Origin: Pseudodonghicola flavimaris
GTDB taxonomy: Bacteria; Pseudomonadota; Alphaproteobacteria; Rhodobacterales; Rhodobacteraceae
Assembly (NCBI RefSeq): GCF_030164425.1
Contig: NZ_JASNJD010000013.1
Span: 62,001-126,000, forward strand
Length of the DNA: 64,000 nucleotides
Direction: 5' to 3'
A model generated the notes under the pieces. That model worked only from the letters and a program-made list of their open reading frames with translations. It searched no databases and was not told where the DNA came from. Positions 53,752 through 63,655 of the stretch are shown here, in pieces; the first letter of the stretch is position 1, and each line of letters begins with the position of its first letter. Position numbers and translations under genes: made by a program.

Positions 53752-53780
53752 TTGACAGAAATACTAAGTCTCCCTAAGGT
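53752..53780 (+). promoter_or_regulatory. Candidate promoter of the haem-acquisition genes
   Basis: TTGACA (53752-53757), 17-nt spacer, TAAGGT (53775-53780): perfect -35, weak -10. It lies in the AT-rich 132-nt spacer before the first HasA-like gene. A 7-bp AT hairpin (53719-53739) precedes it. No Fur, Irr or RirA site that I can recognise with confidence. Confidence 0.45.
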
Positions 53781-53853
53781 CGCGCCAGTTGCATGCAGCA
53801 AGCGTCCCGCCAGTCAGCGTGCTTTTCCGACCGTATGACTGACAGGGACACCC

Positions 53854-54894
53854 ATGGTTCAGACACTTACCATCGACGCTTCCGCGCTGAGCGGCGGCTT
53901 CAACTCTCGCACCTACATCAGCGATTACTTCGCCGCGCTGGGCGCCTCCGGTTCGAAGGATTTCTACGGCGGCGAGCCGGATTCGGCCTTCGGCGGCACC
54001 TACTACATGAACGGCTCGCAGATCGTCTTCAGCTATGAGGACGGTGCCGGGGACGCGGTTGCCGCGACCGTCATCGCTGGCGGCGACGGTCTGGCCTATG
54101 ACTTCATCCACCATGGCTCCTCCTACGGGCATGGCATCACCGGCGAGCTCGACGCGCTGACCTTCGGCGACTGGGTCGAGGGCGTGACCGGTGGCACCCA
54201 GGGGATCGGCGAAGACGGCCAGGTCACCGGCCTCGATACCGGTCTGGTGATCGAGGGGCTGGGGCTGAGCGCGGAGCCGGGCGCCGGCAATACCGAGAGC
54301 AATCTGGTCTACACCCTCTATACCGCGCTGGGGGAGCTGGACGCCGATACGCTGACCGATCTGTTCGCGGGCTATGCGCTCGACATGACCGGCACGGTCG
54401 GGAACGACCGGCTGTTCGGCGGCGACTACGACGATACGCTGACCGGCCTCGCGGGCAATGACGTGATCCGCGGCTTTGCCGGCGAGGATCTGATCCTGGG
54501 CGGTCGCGGCGACGACAGGCTGATGGGCGGAAAGGGGGCCGATACCCTCTATGGTGGCGCCGGCGATGACGAGCTGAATGGCGGCGCCGGACGCGACATG
54601 CTGATCGGCGGGACGGGCGACGATGTGCTGATCGGTGCCAAGGGCGTCGATACCCTGACCGGCGGCGCGGGTGAGGATACCTTCGTGATCTCTGCCGTCA
54701 GCAAGAAGGACATCATCACCGATTTCACCCTGGATGAGGATGTCATCGACGTGAGCGCGCTGGATGTCAGCTCGGTTGACGATTTCACCCTGCGGGACAC
54801 CGATCACAGCGTCGTGCTGGTCGCGGATGGGGTGAAGATCGAACTGCTCGACTTCACCGCCGATCAGATCAACGACGACATGTTCCTGTTCTGA
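53854..54894 (+). CDS. HasA-like haemophore domain fused to RTX calcium-binding repeats
   Basis: 346 aa, no N-terminal signal peptide. Residues 1-190 resemble HasA haemophores: DFYGGEPDSAFGGTYY, then LAYDFIHHGSSYGHGITGEL, in which Y82 and H93 align with the haem ligand Tyr75 and its partner His83 of Serratia HasA; FGDW follows. Residues about 195-280 hold nine or ten GGxGxDxux RTX nonapeptides, then a C-terminal secretion signal ending in DMFLF. Expected to leave the cell through a type I secretion system, fold with Ca2+ and carry haem to the adjacent receptor. HasA without RTX repeats is the usual form. Confidence 0.75.
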   Translation: MVQTLTIDASALSGGFNSRTYISDYFAALGASGSKDFYGGEPDSAFGGTYYMNGSQIVFSYEDGAGDAVAATVIAGGDGLAYDFIHHGSSYGHGITGELDALTFGDWVEGVTGGTQGIGEDGQVTGLDTGLVIEGLGLSAEPGAGNTESNLVYTLYTALGELDADTLTDLFAGYALDMTGTVGNDRLFGGDYDDTLTGLAGNDVIRGFAGEDLILGGRGDDRLMGGKGADTLYGGAGDDELNGGAGRDMLIGGTGDDVLIGAKGVDTLTGGAGEDTFVISAVSKKDIITDFTLDEDVIDVSALDVSSVDDFTLRDTDHSVVLVADGVKIELLDFTADQINDDMFLF

Positions 54895-54985
54895 CCGGGA
54901 CCAACCGGCCCGGGCGGCGGCGAAATGCCGTGGCCCGGGCGGCTGTCTGCCTCTCCCTTCTTCGCTTGCCTGCCTGAGGACTTCG

Positions 54986-56926
54986 ATGTCGTCTGACCTG
55001 CGCACCGCCCTGGCGGTTTCCGGCCTCTTTCTCATGCCCGGCGCCCTCGGCGCCCAGGAGCTGATCGCGCTCGACGAAATCGTTGTCGAGACCGAGGCGC
55101 CGAGTGCCGATCTGGCGACAGCGTCGGAGACCACGGTGGATGCCGAGCAGCTGCAGACCGAATTCCAGGGCGCCAGTCTGGACACCGTGCTGCGCAGCAT
55201 GGCGGGGGTCACCACCGAGGGCGAAGGCGGCGAGATGGCGGTGAACATCCGCGGGCTGCAGGATCACGGCCGGGTGGCGGTGACCATCGATGGCATGCGG
55301 CAGAATTTCGCCCGCTCCGGTCACGGCGCGAACGGCACGTTTTCGGTCGATGAGGAAATGCTGCGCGAGGTCAGCGTCACCCGCGGTGCCGGTGCCAAGT
55401 CCGGGGCGATCGCCGGCGCGGTGGAGCTGCGCCGGGTCACCGCCGAGGATATCCTGAAAGACGGCGCCAGGACCGGCGGCGACCTGCGGCTGCGCTACGG
55501 CACGCTGAGCGAGAGCCCGACCGTGCATGGGGCGCTGGCTGCCCGGCTGAGCCAGACGGTCGATATCATGCTGGCGGCGACCCACAAGGAAGAGAGCGAT
55601 TACACCGCCCCCGATGGCACCCGCGTCTATGCCTGGCAGCAGAGCCGGAGCCTGCTGGGCACCCTCGGGGTCAATACCGACAACGGCCAGCGCTTCACCC
55701 TCAGCCTCGACCGGACCGACAAGGATTTCCTGTCTGGTGTCGCCAGCGGCTATCCGCGCGACAACGATATGCGCAGCCGCAGCCTGCGTTTCGGTTACGA
55801 GGCGGAGGATATTCTGGGCTGGCGGGTCGAGGGCAGCCTGTATCGCACCGAAACCCGGCTGCAGCAGGCGACGCTGGACGCCACCACGCTGGCGGCCACG
55901 GGGGTCGGGCGCAGCTATGACACCGCGACCAACGGGCTTTTGCTGACGGCGCAGAACTACCTGATGATTGCTGGGCGCGAACACGATGTGACCCTGACGC
56001 TGGAGGGGTTTCGCGACAGCGCCGATGTCGATGATCCCAGCGGCAGCCTGACCCCGTCGGGCGCGCGAGAGATCTGGTCACTGGCCGCGGTGGACCGGAT
56101 CGCCCTGGGCGCCGGCACCCTGACGCTGGGTCTCTCGGCCGACAGCTACCGACTCGACAGCGAACAGGGCCGGGCCTCCGGCGCGGCTCTGTCGCCGCGC
56201 ATCGCGCTGGAGCTGCCGCTGGGGGCGTCATTCACCCTGCATGCCGCCGCCGCCATGGCCTATCGGCCGCCGTCGCTGAACGAAACTCTGGTCTCGGGCA
56301 TGCATCCGGAGCCGGCGGATTTCCAGATCGAACCGAACCCCGATCTGGACCCGGAGAAATCCCGGTCGGTCGAACTCGGCCTCAGCTACGCGCGGCGGGA
56401 CCTTCTGACCCAGGGCGACCGCCTGGATCTGCGCGCCACGATCTATCGCAACACGGTGGACGATTACATCGGGCTGGAACGGGTCGGCGGGTTGTTCGAC
56501 AGCTATTACCAGTATGGCAATATCGACAAGGTCCGCATCGACGGGCTCGAGATCGAGGCGCGCTACGACGCCGGCCAGCTCTTCGCCGGGCTGGCGGCGC
56601 AGCTGATCGACGGCACCGACCGCAGCACCGGAGAGGAACTGGACCGCACCGCGCCGGATCGGCTGGTGATGACGCTGGGGCTGCGCAGCGCCGACCTGCG
56701 CCGCGAGGCCGGCACCCGGATCACCGTCAGCGGCAGCAAGACCGGCAGTTCGCTGACCTATGGCGCCTGGCGCACCGTCGATCTGTTCTTCCGTCAGGAG
56801 ATCACCGACGCCGCCGAATTCGGCCTGACGCTGAACAACATCTTCGACCAGAGCTACACCCCCCATCTCGATACCCAGCCGCAGCCGGGGTTCAACGCAC
56901 AGGCGTCGCTGATCCTCCGGTTCTGA
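54986..56926 (+). CDS. TonB-dependent outer-membrane haem/haemophore receptor
   Basis: 646 aa, ATG preceded by TGAGG. Signal peptide at 1-23, TonB-box-like ELIALDEIVVE near 24-34, plug domain (DTVLRSMAGVTTEGEGGEMA, VNIRGLQDHGRVAVTIDGMR), then a 22-strand barrel with MAYRPPSLNE and IEPNPDLDPEKSRSVELG, as in the haemoglobin/transferrin/lactoferrin receptor group, and a terminal Phe. Shorter than Serratia HasR (about 860 aa). It lies between two HasA-like genes and should import the haem they bring. Confidence 0.88.
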   Translation: MSSDLRTALAVSGLFLMPGALGAQELIALDEIVVETEAPSADLATASETTVDAEQLQTEFQGASLDTVLRSMAGVTTEGEGGEMAVNIRGLQDHGRVAVTIDGMRQNFARSGHGANGTFSVDEEMLREVSVTRGAGAKSGAIAGAVELRRVTAEDILKDGARTGGDLRLRYGTLSESPTVHGALAARLSQTVDIMLAATHKEESDYTAPDGTRVYAWQQSRSLLGTLGVNTDNGQRFTLSLDRTDKDFLSGVASGYPRDNDMRSRSLRFGYEAEDILGWRVEGSLYRTETRLQQATLDATTLAATGVGRSYDTATNGLLLTAQNYLMIAGREHDVTLTLEGFRDSADVDDPSGSLTPSGAREIWSLAAVDRIALGAGTLTLGLSADSYRLDSEQGRASGAALSPRIALELPLGASFTLHAAAAMAYRPPSLNETLVSGMHPEPADFQIEPNPDLDPEKSRSVELGLSYARRDLLTQGDRLDLRATIYRNTVDDYIGLERVGGLFDSYYQYGNIDKVRIDGLEIEARYDAGQLFAGLAAQLIDGTDRSTGEELDRTAPDRLVMTLGLRSADLRREAGTRITVSGSKTGSSLTYGAWRTVDLFFRQEITDAAEFGLTLNNIFDQSYTPHLDTQPQPGFNAQASLILRF

Positions 56927-56955
56927 CCGGCACGGCGCCCAGGAAAGGACATGAC

Positions 56956-58140
56956 ATGACAATGACCATCACGCTGGCCGGCGATGGCGTGGACTTCAAC
57001 GCCGCGCTGGAGGCCTTTTTCGACGATTTCGCCCCCTATGAACTGCCGCTGTTCCTGCCGGAGACCGGCGACAGCCAGCAGATCGTGCATCTGGATACCC
57101 CGACCCCCGGCGCCGAGGCCGAAACCCGCACGGTGGTGCTGGGCGGCGAGGATTTCGGCTATACCATGTCCAACCACTCGGTCAGCGGCACCATCGAGAC
57201 CATCATGCTGGGGACGCTGGGTTCGGCCTATGACGCCGAAGCCGGCGATCTGGTGGTGGATGAGACCGGCCTCGTCGCCATCGACGCGCTGATCACCTTC
57301 TCCGATCTCGATGTCGAAAACGCCGCCGGGGTGAAGGGCGAGGTGCATGAGATCGTCAAGGGGCTGATGGGCGGCGGCCTGGACGGCTCCACGGTCGATA
57401 CCGGCCCGCTGCTGGACCTGGTCTGGGGCGAGGGGCATGACCTCTATGCCACCGCCGGCGACGACAGCTATTCCGGCACCCGGTTCGACGACACCGTGCG
57501 CGGATATGCCGGCGACGACGTGATCCGGGGCAATGGCGGCGACGATACCCTGCTGGGCGGCGCCGGCAATGACACGCTGCTGGGGGGCAACGGCAGCGAT
57601 ACGCTCAATGGCGGTGCCGGGCGCGACACGCTGGCGGGCGGGGCTGGCAAGGACCGGTTGATTGGCGGCGGCGGCAACGACCAGTTGAACGGCGGCGGTG
57701 GCAAGGACGTCCTGTCGGGCAAGGGCGGCGCCGATATCCTGCTGGGCGGCGGCGGCAATGATCGGCTGAACGGCGGAGCGGGCGCCGACACGCTCGATGG
57801 TGGCAAGGGGGCGGACAGGCTGACCGGCGGCGCCGGGGCCGATACCTTCGTCTTCGCGGCGGCGAAACAGGCCGATGGCGATGTGATCACCGACTTCAGC
57901 AGCAGGCAGGGCGATGTGATCGATCTCTCCGGCATCGACTCGGACAGCAACAGCGCCGGGGATCAGGCCTTCACCCTGATTGGTGACAGCGATTTCTCCG
58001 GCAGCGCCGGCGAGCTGCGGGCCTGGGAGAGCGGTGGAAAGACGCTGATCGCCGGCGACACCGACGGCGACGGCCTGGCCGATTTCCAGATCACGCTGCT
58101 GGGCGGCGTCGATCTGGACGCCGGCGACTTCCTGTTCTGA
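56956..58140 (+). CDS. Second HasA-like protein with RTX repeats
   Basis: 394 aa, ATG six bases after AAAGGA. N-terminal domain (about 1-160) keeps part of the HasA pattern: VLGGEDFGYTMSNHSVSGTI with Y69 and H74 in the positions of the Tyr/His pair but with a shorter loop. A run of about 13 RTX nonapeptides spans about 165-290, followed by a serralysin-type C-terminal domain with DTDGDGLADFQITLLGG and the end GDFLF. Probably a second secreted haem binder or cell-surface RTX protein. Less certain than the first. Confidence 0.65.
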   Translation: MTMTITLAGDGVDFNAALEAFFDDFAPYELPLFLPETGDSQQIVHLDTPTPGAEAETRTVVLGGEDFGYTMSNHSVSGTIETIMLGTLGSAYDAEAGDLVVDETGLVAIDALITFSDLDVENAAGVKGEVHEIVKGLMGGGLDGSTVDTGPLLDLVWGEGHDLYATAGDDSYSGTRFDDTVRGYAGDDVIRGNGGDDTLLGGAGNDTLLGGNGSDTLNGGAGRDTLAGGAGKDRLIGGGGNDQLNGGGGKDVLSGKGGADILLGGGGNDRLNGGAGADTLDGGKGADRLTGGAGADTFVFAAAKQADGDVITDFSSRQGDVIDLSGIDSDSNSAGDQAFTLIGDSDFSGSAGELRAWESGGKTLIAGDTDGDGLADFQITLLGGVDLDAGDFLF

Positions 58141-58205
58141 GCCGACCTGGCCCCGCAACACAGAGCAGTGCGCCGCGCCGGTGGGTAGGGCGCACCGCCC
58201 CGGGG

Positions 58206-59183
58206 TCAGTCCAGCGCCAGGATACGGGTCACGATGGCGTCGTGATCCGACAGCGGCCGCCCCTCCGGATCGAGCGAGGAGCGGATTTCGACCTCTGCCA
58301 GTTGCAGGCCCCGGGCCAGGAACCAGTCCAGCTTCATCGCCCGCTCGGGCCAACGGGTGATCAGGCTGGGCCGCGTGGTCGGCTGATCCTCCGGCCCGCC
58401 ATGGACGTGGAAACCGGCCGCGCGCGCCACATCGAACAGCCCTTCGGCCCGCCAGTCGCCGCCATTGTGGTTGCCGGTGTTCAGATCGCCGCCGATCAGC
58501 ACCGGCAGGCCGGGAAACTCCGCGTCGATCGCCGCGATCAGCCCGGCGACCTGACGTTCGCGATGCGCCGGGCCGCAGGCGCTTTCCAGATGGGTGGAGA
58601 CGGCGAGGAGCGGGCCCGCCTCGGTCTCCACCGTGGCGCCTACGGCGATCCGCTCGCCCAGACGCGGCTGTTCGGCATCGAAGAACCATTGCCGCTTGCC
58701 CCAGAGCCGCAGTGCGAAAGGATCGCGCAGCGTGGATTTGGCCATCAGCCCGTTGCCGTGGAAGCCAAGCGCGTTGTGGTCGTCGGTGCAGAACTGCAGC
58801 TCGATGGGCGAGCCGAGGCCGAGCTCCAGGAACTCAACCGCATAGGCATAGGACATCCGCTGCGCGCCGGCGATCTCGGCGGTGGTGTTGCGCTGGCCGC
58901 TGCGGGCCATGCCGTTGTCCATCTCGGACAAGAGCAGCAGATCGCAATCGGCGACATGGGCGGCAGAGGCGGCGGGAAACAGGCAGCGTTCCAGGTTCCA
59001 GGCCCCCACCGTCAGCGGCAGGGGCAGGGGGGCGTCGGTGGCCGCGCCGCCGGTCTCGATCTGGGTCATCGCCGCGACCTGCGCCATATGGGCGTCATGC
59101 GCGGCGCCGTCGCGCGGCAGATCGCGGAGTGCCAGGTCAGCGGGCGTCGGCGCGGGCAGCATCGCCGTGGTGGTGCGGATCAT
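58206..59183 (-). CDS. Endonuclease/exonuclease/phosphatase-family hydrolase in the ugp operon
   Basis: 325 aa. Complete EEP-fold catalytic set: [44 protein letters not shown] and LSDHDAIV. No signal peptide seen. Its ATG overlaps the ugpC stop by 4 nt, so it is the last gene of the ugpBAEC operon, the place taken by the glycerophosphodiesterase ugpQ in E. coli. A phosphodiesterase role on glycerophospho-compounds is inferred from position. Confidence 0.88.
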   Translation of the reverse strand: MIRTTTAMLPAPTPADLALRDLPRDGAAHDAHMAQVAAMTQIETGGAATDAPLPLPLTVGAWNLERCLFPAASAAHVADCDLLLLSEMDNGMARSGQRNTTAEIAGAQRMSYAYAVEFLELGLGSPIELQFCTDDHNALGFHGNGLMAKSTLRDPFALRLWGKRQWFFDAEQPRLGERIAVGATVETEAGPLLAVSTHLESACGPAHRERQVAGLIAAIDAEFPGLPVLIGGDLNTGNHNGGDWRAEGLFDVARAAGFHVHGGPEDQPTTRPSLITRWPERAMKLDWFLARGLQLAEVEIRSSLDPEGRPLSDHDAIVTRILALD

Positions 59184-60256
59184 CGAACCGGTGCCGCCGC
59201 CGCGGCGGGCCGCCGGATCGGGATGCGCCGGCCGCTGGCGGCGTCGAACAGATGCAGCCGCGTCGGATCGGCGGCGACGTGAACCGTCTGGCCGGGGGCC
59301 TCGGCGCCGGTGTCGATCACCGCCAATGTCTGGTCGCCGACCATGCCGTGCAGGATGCGATGGGCGCCCAGCTCCTCGACGTATTCGACCCGCATCGGCA
59401 CCCCGCCGGTGGTGACCAGCCGCAGATCCTCGGCCCGCAGCCCCAGCGTCACCGGACCGGCGGCATGGGAGACCGGCGCGATCGCATGGCCTTCCAGCAT
59501 CACCTGGCCGCCCTCGATCCGGGCGTCCATCAGGCTCATCGCCGGAGAGCCGATGAAGGCCGCCACGAAGGTCGAGGCCGGGTTGCGGTACACCTCAAGC
59601 GGCGCTCCGATCTGTTCCACCTGGCCGCCGTTCAGCACCACCAGACGGTCGGCCAGCGTCATCGCCTCCAGCTGGTCATGGGTGACATAGAGCGAGGTGG
59701 TGCCAAGCCGTTGCTGCAGCTTGCGGATCTCCATCCGCATCGACACCCGCAGCTTGGCGTCCAGGTTCGACAGCGGTTCGTCGAACAGGAAGGCGGCGGG
59801 CTGGCGCACGATGGCGCGGCCCATGGCGACGCGCTGCCGCTGACCGCCGGACAGGGCGCGCGGTTTGCGGTCGAGGTATTGGCCCAGTTCCAGCATGCGG
59901 GCGGCTTCGGCCACGCGCTCGGCGATCTCGGCCTTGGGGGTGCCGCGGTTCTTCAGCCCGTAGGCCATGTTATCGCGCACGCTCATATGCGGGTAGAGCG
60001 CGTAGTTCTGGAACACCATGGCGATGTCGCGCTCTGCCGGATCCAGCTGGTTGACCCGTCGGTCGCCGATGTGGATGTCGCCGTCGGTCACCGTTTCCAG
60101 CCCGGCGACCATGCGCAGCAGCGTGGACTTGCCGCAGCCGGAGGGGCCGACCAGCACGATGAATTCGCCATCGGCGATGTCGATATCCACACCGGAGACC
60201 GCCTGGACGCCGCCGGCATAGGTCTTGCCGACACCTTTGAGGGTAAGCTGTGCCAT
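59180..60256 (-). CDS. ugpC: sn-Glycerol-3-phosphate ABC transporter ATPase
   Basis: 358 aa from the ATG at 60256 (overlaps the ugpE stop). Walker [21 protein letters not shown], signature [17 protein letters not shown], Walker [16 protein letters not shown], and the C-terminal MalK/UgpC regulatory OB domain. Energises uptake of glycerol-3-phosphate and glycerophosphodiesters. Confidence 0.93.
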   Translation of the reverse strand: MAQLTLKGVGKTYAGGVQAVSGVDIDIADGEFIVLVGPSGCGKSTLLRMVAGLETVTDGDIHIGDRRVNQLDPAERDIAMVFQNYALYPHMSVRDNMAYGLKNRGTPKAEIAERVAEAARMLELGQYLDRKPRALSGGQRQRVAMGRAIVRQPAAFLFDEPLSNLDAKLRVSMRMEIRKLQQRLGTTSLYVTHDQLEAMTLADRLVVLNGGQVEQIGAPLEVYRNPASTFVAAFIGSPAMSLMDARIEGGQVMLEGHAIAPVSHAAGPVTLGLRAEDLRLVTTGGVPMRVEYVEELGAHRILHGMVGDQTLAVIDTGAEAPGQTVHVAADPTRLHLFDAASGRRIPIRRPAAAAAPVR

Positions 60257-61098
60257 CACTTGTCGCTTTCTGTCAGGCCCTTGATGAACATGCGCTGGAA
60301 GATCACCACCACGGCAACGGGCGGGACCATCGCCAGCACCGCAAGGGCGAAGGCTTCGTTGTAATCGGGGATCTGGCTGCCGACCCAGACCTGCAGGATC
60401 GACTTGATGCCGCGCATGAGGGTGTAGAACCCTTCGTCCGTGGTCATCAGCAGCGGCCAGAGGTACTGGTTCCAGCCGTAGATGAACATGATGATGAAGA
60501 TCGCCGCCATCATCGTTTTCGACATCGGCACCAGCACGTCGATGAAGAATTTGAACGGGCCGGCGCCATCGATGCGGGCGGCCTCCAGCAGCTCGTCGGG
60601 GACGGATTTGAAGAACTGGCGGAAAAAGAACGTGCCGGTGGCCGAGGCCAGCAGCGGCACGATCAGCCCGGTATAGCTGTTCAGGAGATGCAGCGTGCTC
60701 ATCACCTGGTAGGAGGGCATGATGCGCACCTCCAACGGCAGCAGGAGCGTGGCGAAGATCATCCAGAACAGCGCCGTGGCGAAGCGGAAGCGGAAATAGA
60801 CCAGCGCATAGGCGGCCATCATCGACAGCACGATCTTGCCGATGGCGAAGCCGAACCCCATGATCAGCGAGTTCTTCAGCATCAGCAGCCCGGTGACATC
60901 GCCGGTAAAGCCGCCGCGATGGGTCAGCACCTTGGCATAGGTCGCCGGCCCGTTGCTGCCCGGGGTGACATAGAGCCCGTTGGAATGGATATCGACGCCG
61001 GTATGGGTCGAGGACATCAGCGCCATCACCACCGGCACGCAGAGAAACAGCGCGCCGAGGATCAGGATCAGGTGGTCGAAGGGTTTGATCTTCTGCAT
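60256..61098 (-). CDS. ugpE: sn-Glycerol-3-phosphate ABC transporter permease UgpE
   Basis: 280 aa, six helices. [20 protein letters not shown] at the start; EAA loop [35 protein letters not shown] in the first loop is typical of UgpE. Overlaps ugpC by 1 nt; 4 nt from ugpA. Confidence 0.93.
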   Translation of the reverse strand: MQKIKPFDHLILILGALFLCVPVVMALMSSTHTGVDIHSNGLYVTPGSNGPATYAKVLTHRGGFTGDVTGLLMLKNSLIMGFGFAIGKIVLSMMAAYALVYFRFRFATALFWMIFATLLLPLEVRIMPSYQVMSTLHLLNSYTGLIVPLLASATGTFFFRQFFKSVPDELLEAARIDGAGPFKFFIDVLVPMSKTMMAAIFIIMFIYGWNQYLWPLLMTTDEGFYTLMRGIKSILQVWVGSQIPDYNEAFALAVLAMVPPVAVVVIFQRMFIKGLTESDK

Positions 61099-61102
61099 GG
61101 TC

Positions 61103-62074
61103 TCACCCGTAATGAACGCGGCGTTCGAGAAAGCGGAACTGCAGCACCGTCAGCACCGCGACGACGATCATCAGGATCACCGACTGGGCTGAGGACCCGC
61201 CGATATCGTTGCCTTTGAACCCGTCCAGATAGACCTTGTAGACCAGCGTCATCGGGTTGTTGGCGGGCTTGTCCTTCACGATCACGTCGATGATCGGGAA
61301 TGTGTCGAACATCGTGTAGGTGATGTTGATGATCAGCAGGAAGAAGGCGGTCGGCGCCAGGAGCGGCAGGGTCACGTCACGGAACCGCCGCCAGCCCGAT
61401 TTCGCGTCAATCAGCGCCGCCTCGCGGACCGAGACGGGGACCGACTGCAGCCCGGAGAGGAAGAAGATGAAGTTGTAGGGGATCTGCTTCCACACCGCGA
61501 TGACGATCAGCGCGGTGGCGGTATCCCAGTAGTTGATCCCGACCTTCAGCTCATAGCCGAACAGCGCGGCGAGCTTGGTGAAGGGCCCCATGTGCATGTC
61601 GAAGAACATCATGCCGATCAGCCCGGCCACCGGCGGCGCGATGGCATAGACCGAGATCAGCAGCGTCTTGTAGGTCTCCGCGCCGCGGATCACCTTGTCG
61701 GCCTTGACCGCCAGCAACAGCCCGAACCCCAGCGCCAGCGCGGTCACCAGCACGCAGAAAAACGCGGTGAAGGCGGCGGTGGAGAGATATTCCGAACTGT
61801 TGAGCGCGTCGGCGTAATTCTCCATCCCCACGAAGGTGGCGCCGAAGCCGAAGGGGTCCTCGATGTAGAAAGACGAGGTCACGGCCTGCACCGAGGGCCA
61901 GTAGAAGAAGATCACCACCACCGCGAGCTGCGGCAGCACGAACAGCCACGGCGTCAGTTGCTGGTCGAATTGCACCCGTTTCACGGGGGTGGCGGTCTCA
62001 CCGGACCACCAGGCGCGGAGCCGGTGGAGGATCTTCGGATCCGACCCGGTCGATGAAAGGGGCGTATCGGTCAC
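61103..62074 (-). CDS. ugpA: sn-Glycerol-3-phosphate ABC transporter permease UgpA
   Basis: 323 aa from the GTG at 62074 with AGGA eight bases upstream; the start is uncertain because the frame continues to 62281. Contains QLTPWLFVLPQLAVVVIFFY, PSVQAVTSSFYIEDPFG and the EAA loop REAALIDAKSGWRRFRDVTL. Partner of UgpE. Preceded by a 121-nt spacer holding a long hairpin. Confidence 0.92.
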   Translation of the reverse strand: MTDTPLSSTGSDPKILHRLRAWWSGETATPVKRVQFDQQLTPWLFVLPQLAVVVIFFYWPSVQAVTSSFYIEDPFGFGATFVGMENYADALNSSEYLSTAAFTAFFCVLVTALALGFGLLLAVKADKVIRGAETYKTLLISVYAIAPPVAGLIGMMFFDMHMGPFTKLAALFGYELKVGINYWDTATALIVIAVWKQIPYNFIFFLSGLQSVPVSVREAALIDAKSGWRRFRDVTLPLLAPTAFFLLIINITYTMFDTFPIIDVIVKDKPANNPMTLVYKVYLDGFKGNDIGGSSAQSVILMIVVAVLTVLQFRFLERRVHYG

Positions 62075-62132
62075 CTGTTCTGTCCTGTTCGCGGGGCGGT
62101 GCCGGCGCGGGCGGGGGCCCACCCGGCGATCC

Positions 62133-62182
62133 GCCAATTGCGACGGGGTCCCGGGCGCGAACCCGGAACCCCGCCAGTTGGC
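62133..62182 (-). promoter_or_regulatory. Long hairpin between ugpB and ugpA
   Basis: Outer arms GCCAATTG (62133-62140) / CAGTTGGC (62175-62182) with one wobble pair, inner arms GGGGT/ACCCC and CCGG/CCGG, short loop. No U-run. It is likely to hold up or stabilise the ugpB mRNA so that the binding protein outnumbers the permeases. Confidence 0.6.
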
Positions 62183-62195
62183 TGTGAGCGCGGCG

Positions 62196-63491
62196 TTACT
62201 TCGCGGTCTTCGCGAAGCGGGCCAGCAGGGCGTTGCCCTCTTCCTCGATGGTGTTGAAGGCATCCTTGACGGAGACCTCACCCGAGAAGATGCGGTTGAA
62301 CTCGCGTTCCATGACCGAGCGGATCTGCGGGTAGAAGCCCATCCGGTAGCCCTTGGTCCATTCGCCGCCCGGCAGCATCAGCTGCTGGATGCCGATTTCG
62401 GCGACCGGCTTCTCGTCGTAGTAGCCCTGCGACTTGGCCAGCTCATAGGCGGCCTCGGTCACCGGAACGTAGCCGGTGTTCTTGTGCCAGTAGACCTGGG
62501 TTTCCGGCGAGGTCAGGAAGGTGAAGAACTGCGCGGTACAGGCGTTCTCGGCCTCCGGTTTGCCGGCCATGGCGAAGAGCGCGGCGCCGCCGATGAAGCT
62601 CTGGGTGCCGGCACCCTCGATCGAGTCCCAGTAGGGCATGAAGACCGCGCCGAAGGGGAATTCGGCCGATTTCTGCAGCCCGCCGAAGGAGCCGGAAGAG
62701 CCGATCCAGGTGGCCGCCTTGCCTTCTTCGAAGGGTTTCAGGTTGTCCGACCAGCCGGCGCCGTAGAAGCCGAAATAGCCCTCATCGGCCCATTCCTTCA
62801 GCTTCTCGAACATCATCACCTGATTGTCGTCGTTGACGACCAGCTCGGTGCCCTGGATGGCGTCGTAGCCGTTGTTGTTGGTGGCGAACTGCTGGTTGTT
62901 GCGCGATTTGAAGTTCTCGACCATCATCCAGGTCAGCTGCGAGGCGGTCAGCGGGATGTAGCCGGCCTCTTTCAGCTTCGGTGCGATGGCTTCGAAATCT
63001 TCCCAGGTCTTCGGTGCCTCGACCCCGGCCTTCTCGAAGGCTTCGGTGTTCAGATAGAGGATCGGCGCCGAGGAGTTGAACGGCATGCCGATGAACTTGC
63101 CGTCGCTGTCGGCGTAGAAGTTGCGCACACCGGCGATGAAGTCTTCGCGGTTGAAGCTTTCACCGGCGCCCTTGATCAGATCTTCGGCCGGGATGGTCGC
63201 GCCCTTGGCGGCGATGATGGTCGCGGCGCCGGCGTCGAAGACCTGCAGGATGTTGGGCTGCTCGCCCGAGCGGAAGGCGGCGATGCCCGAGGACAGCGCC
63301 TCTTCATAGGTGCCTTTCGAGATCGGGGTCAGGGCGCATTGGTCCTGCGCCGCGTTGAACTGCTGGGCGATCTCGTTGATCACTTCGCCGTTGCGCCCGC
63401 CCATACCGTGCCACCAGGTGATATCGGTTGCGGCCATCGCGGTCGTCGTAGTCAGGGCGAATGCAAGCGTCGCCGCCGTGGTCTTGAACAT
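62196..63491 (-). CDS. ugpB: sn-Glycerol-3-phosphate ABC transporter binding protein
   Basis: 431 aa. Signal peptide at 1-20 (MFKTTAATLAFALTTTTAMA), then DITWWHGMGGRNGEVINEIA, close to E. coli UgpB, GTYEEALSSGIAAFRSGEQP and ILQVFDAGAAT. SBP type 1 fold. Periplasmic receptor and first gene of the operon. I find no convincing Pho box in the 164 nt upstream. Confidence 0.95.
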   Translation of the reverse strand: MFKTTAATLAFALTTTTAMAATDITWWHGMGGRNGEVINEIAQQFNAAQDQCALTPISKGTYEEALSSGIAAFRSGEQPNILQVFDAGAATIIAAKGATIPAEDLIKGAGESFNREDFIAGVRNFYADSDGKFIGMPFNSSAPILYLNTEAFEKAGVEAPKTWEDFEAIAPKLKEAGYIPLTASQLTWMMVENFKSRNNQQFATNNNGYDAIQGTELVVNDDNQVMMFEKLKEWADEGYFGFYGAGWSDNLKPFEEGKAATWIGSSGSFGGLQKSAEFPFGAVFMPYWDSIEGAGTQSFIGGAALFAMAGKPEAENACTAQFFTFLTSPETQVYWHKNTGYVPVTEAAYELAKSQGYYDEKPVAEIGIQQLMLPGGEWTKGYRMGFYPQIRSVMEREFNRIFSGEVSVKDAFNTIEEEGNALLARFAKTAK

Positions 63492-63655
63492 GAGTCCACC
63501 GTCCTTTTCAGGGTTTGAGTTGCGGCGACCCGTACGCTTGCTCTGTGACGGTTTTTCCTCAGCAATATGAAGGTTGTGTAACTGTTCCCGGGGTCGCCCG
63601 CGGCGCCGGAGCCCGGCCCGGGGCGGGCTGCCCCTGCGTCACCCAGGGTGTGTAT

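Noticed and set aside
2941-53780. Shared 12-mer TCTCCCTAAGGT near 2941 and near 53770
   Set aside because: In 64 kb, chance 12-mer matches are expected in large numbers; the two sites lack other similarity, so no common regulator is claimed.
63492-63655. Possible Pho box upstream of ugpB
   Set aside because: Only weak 6-base similarities at wrong spacing were found, not two 11-bp direct repeats. Phosphate control of ugp is plausible from other bacteria but not visible here.
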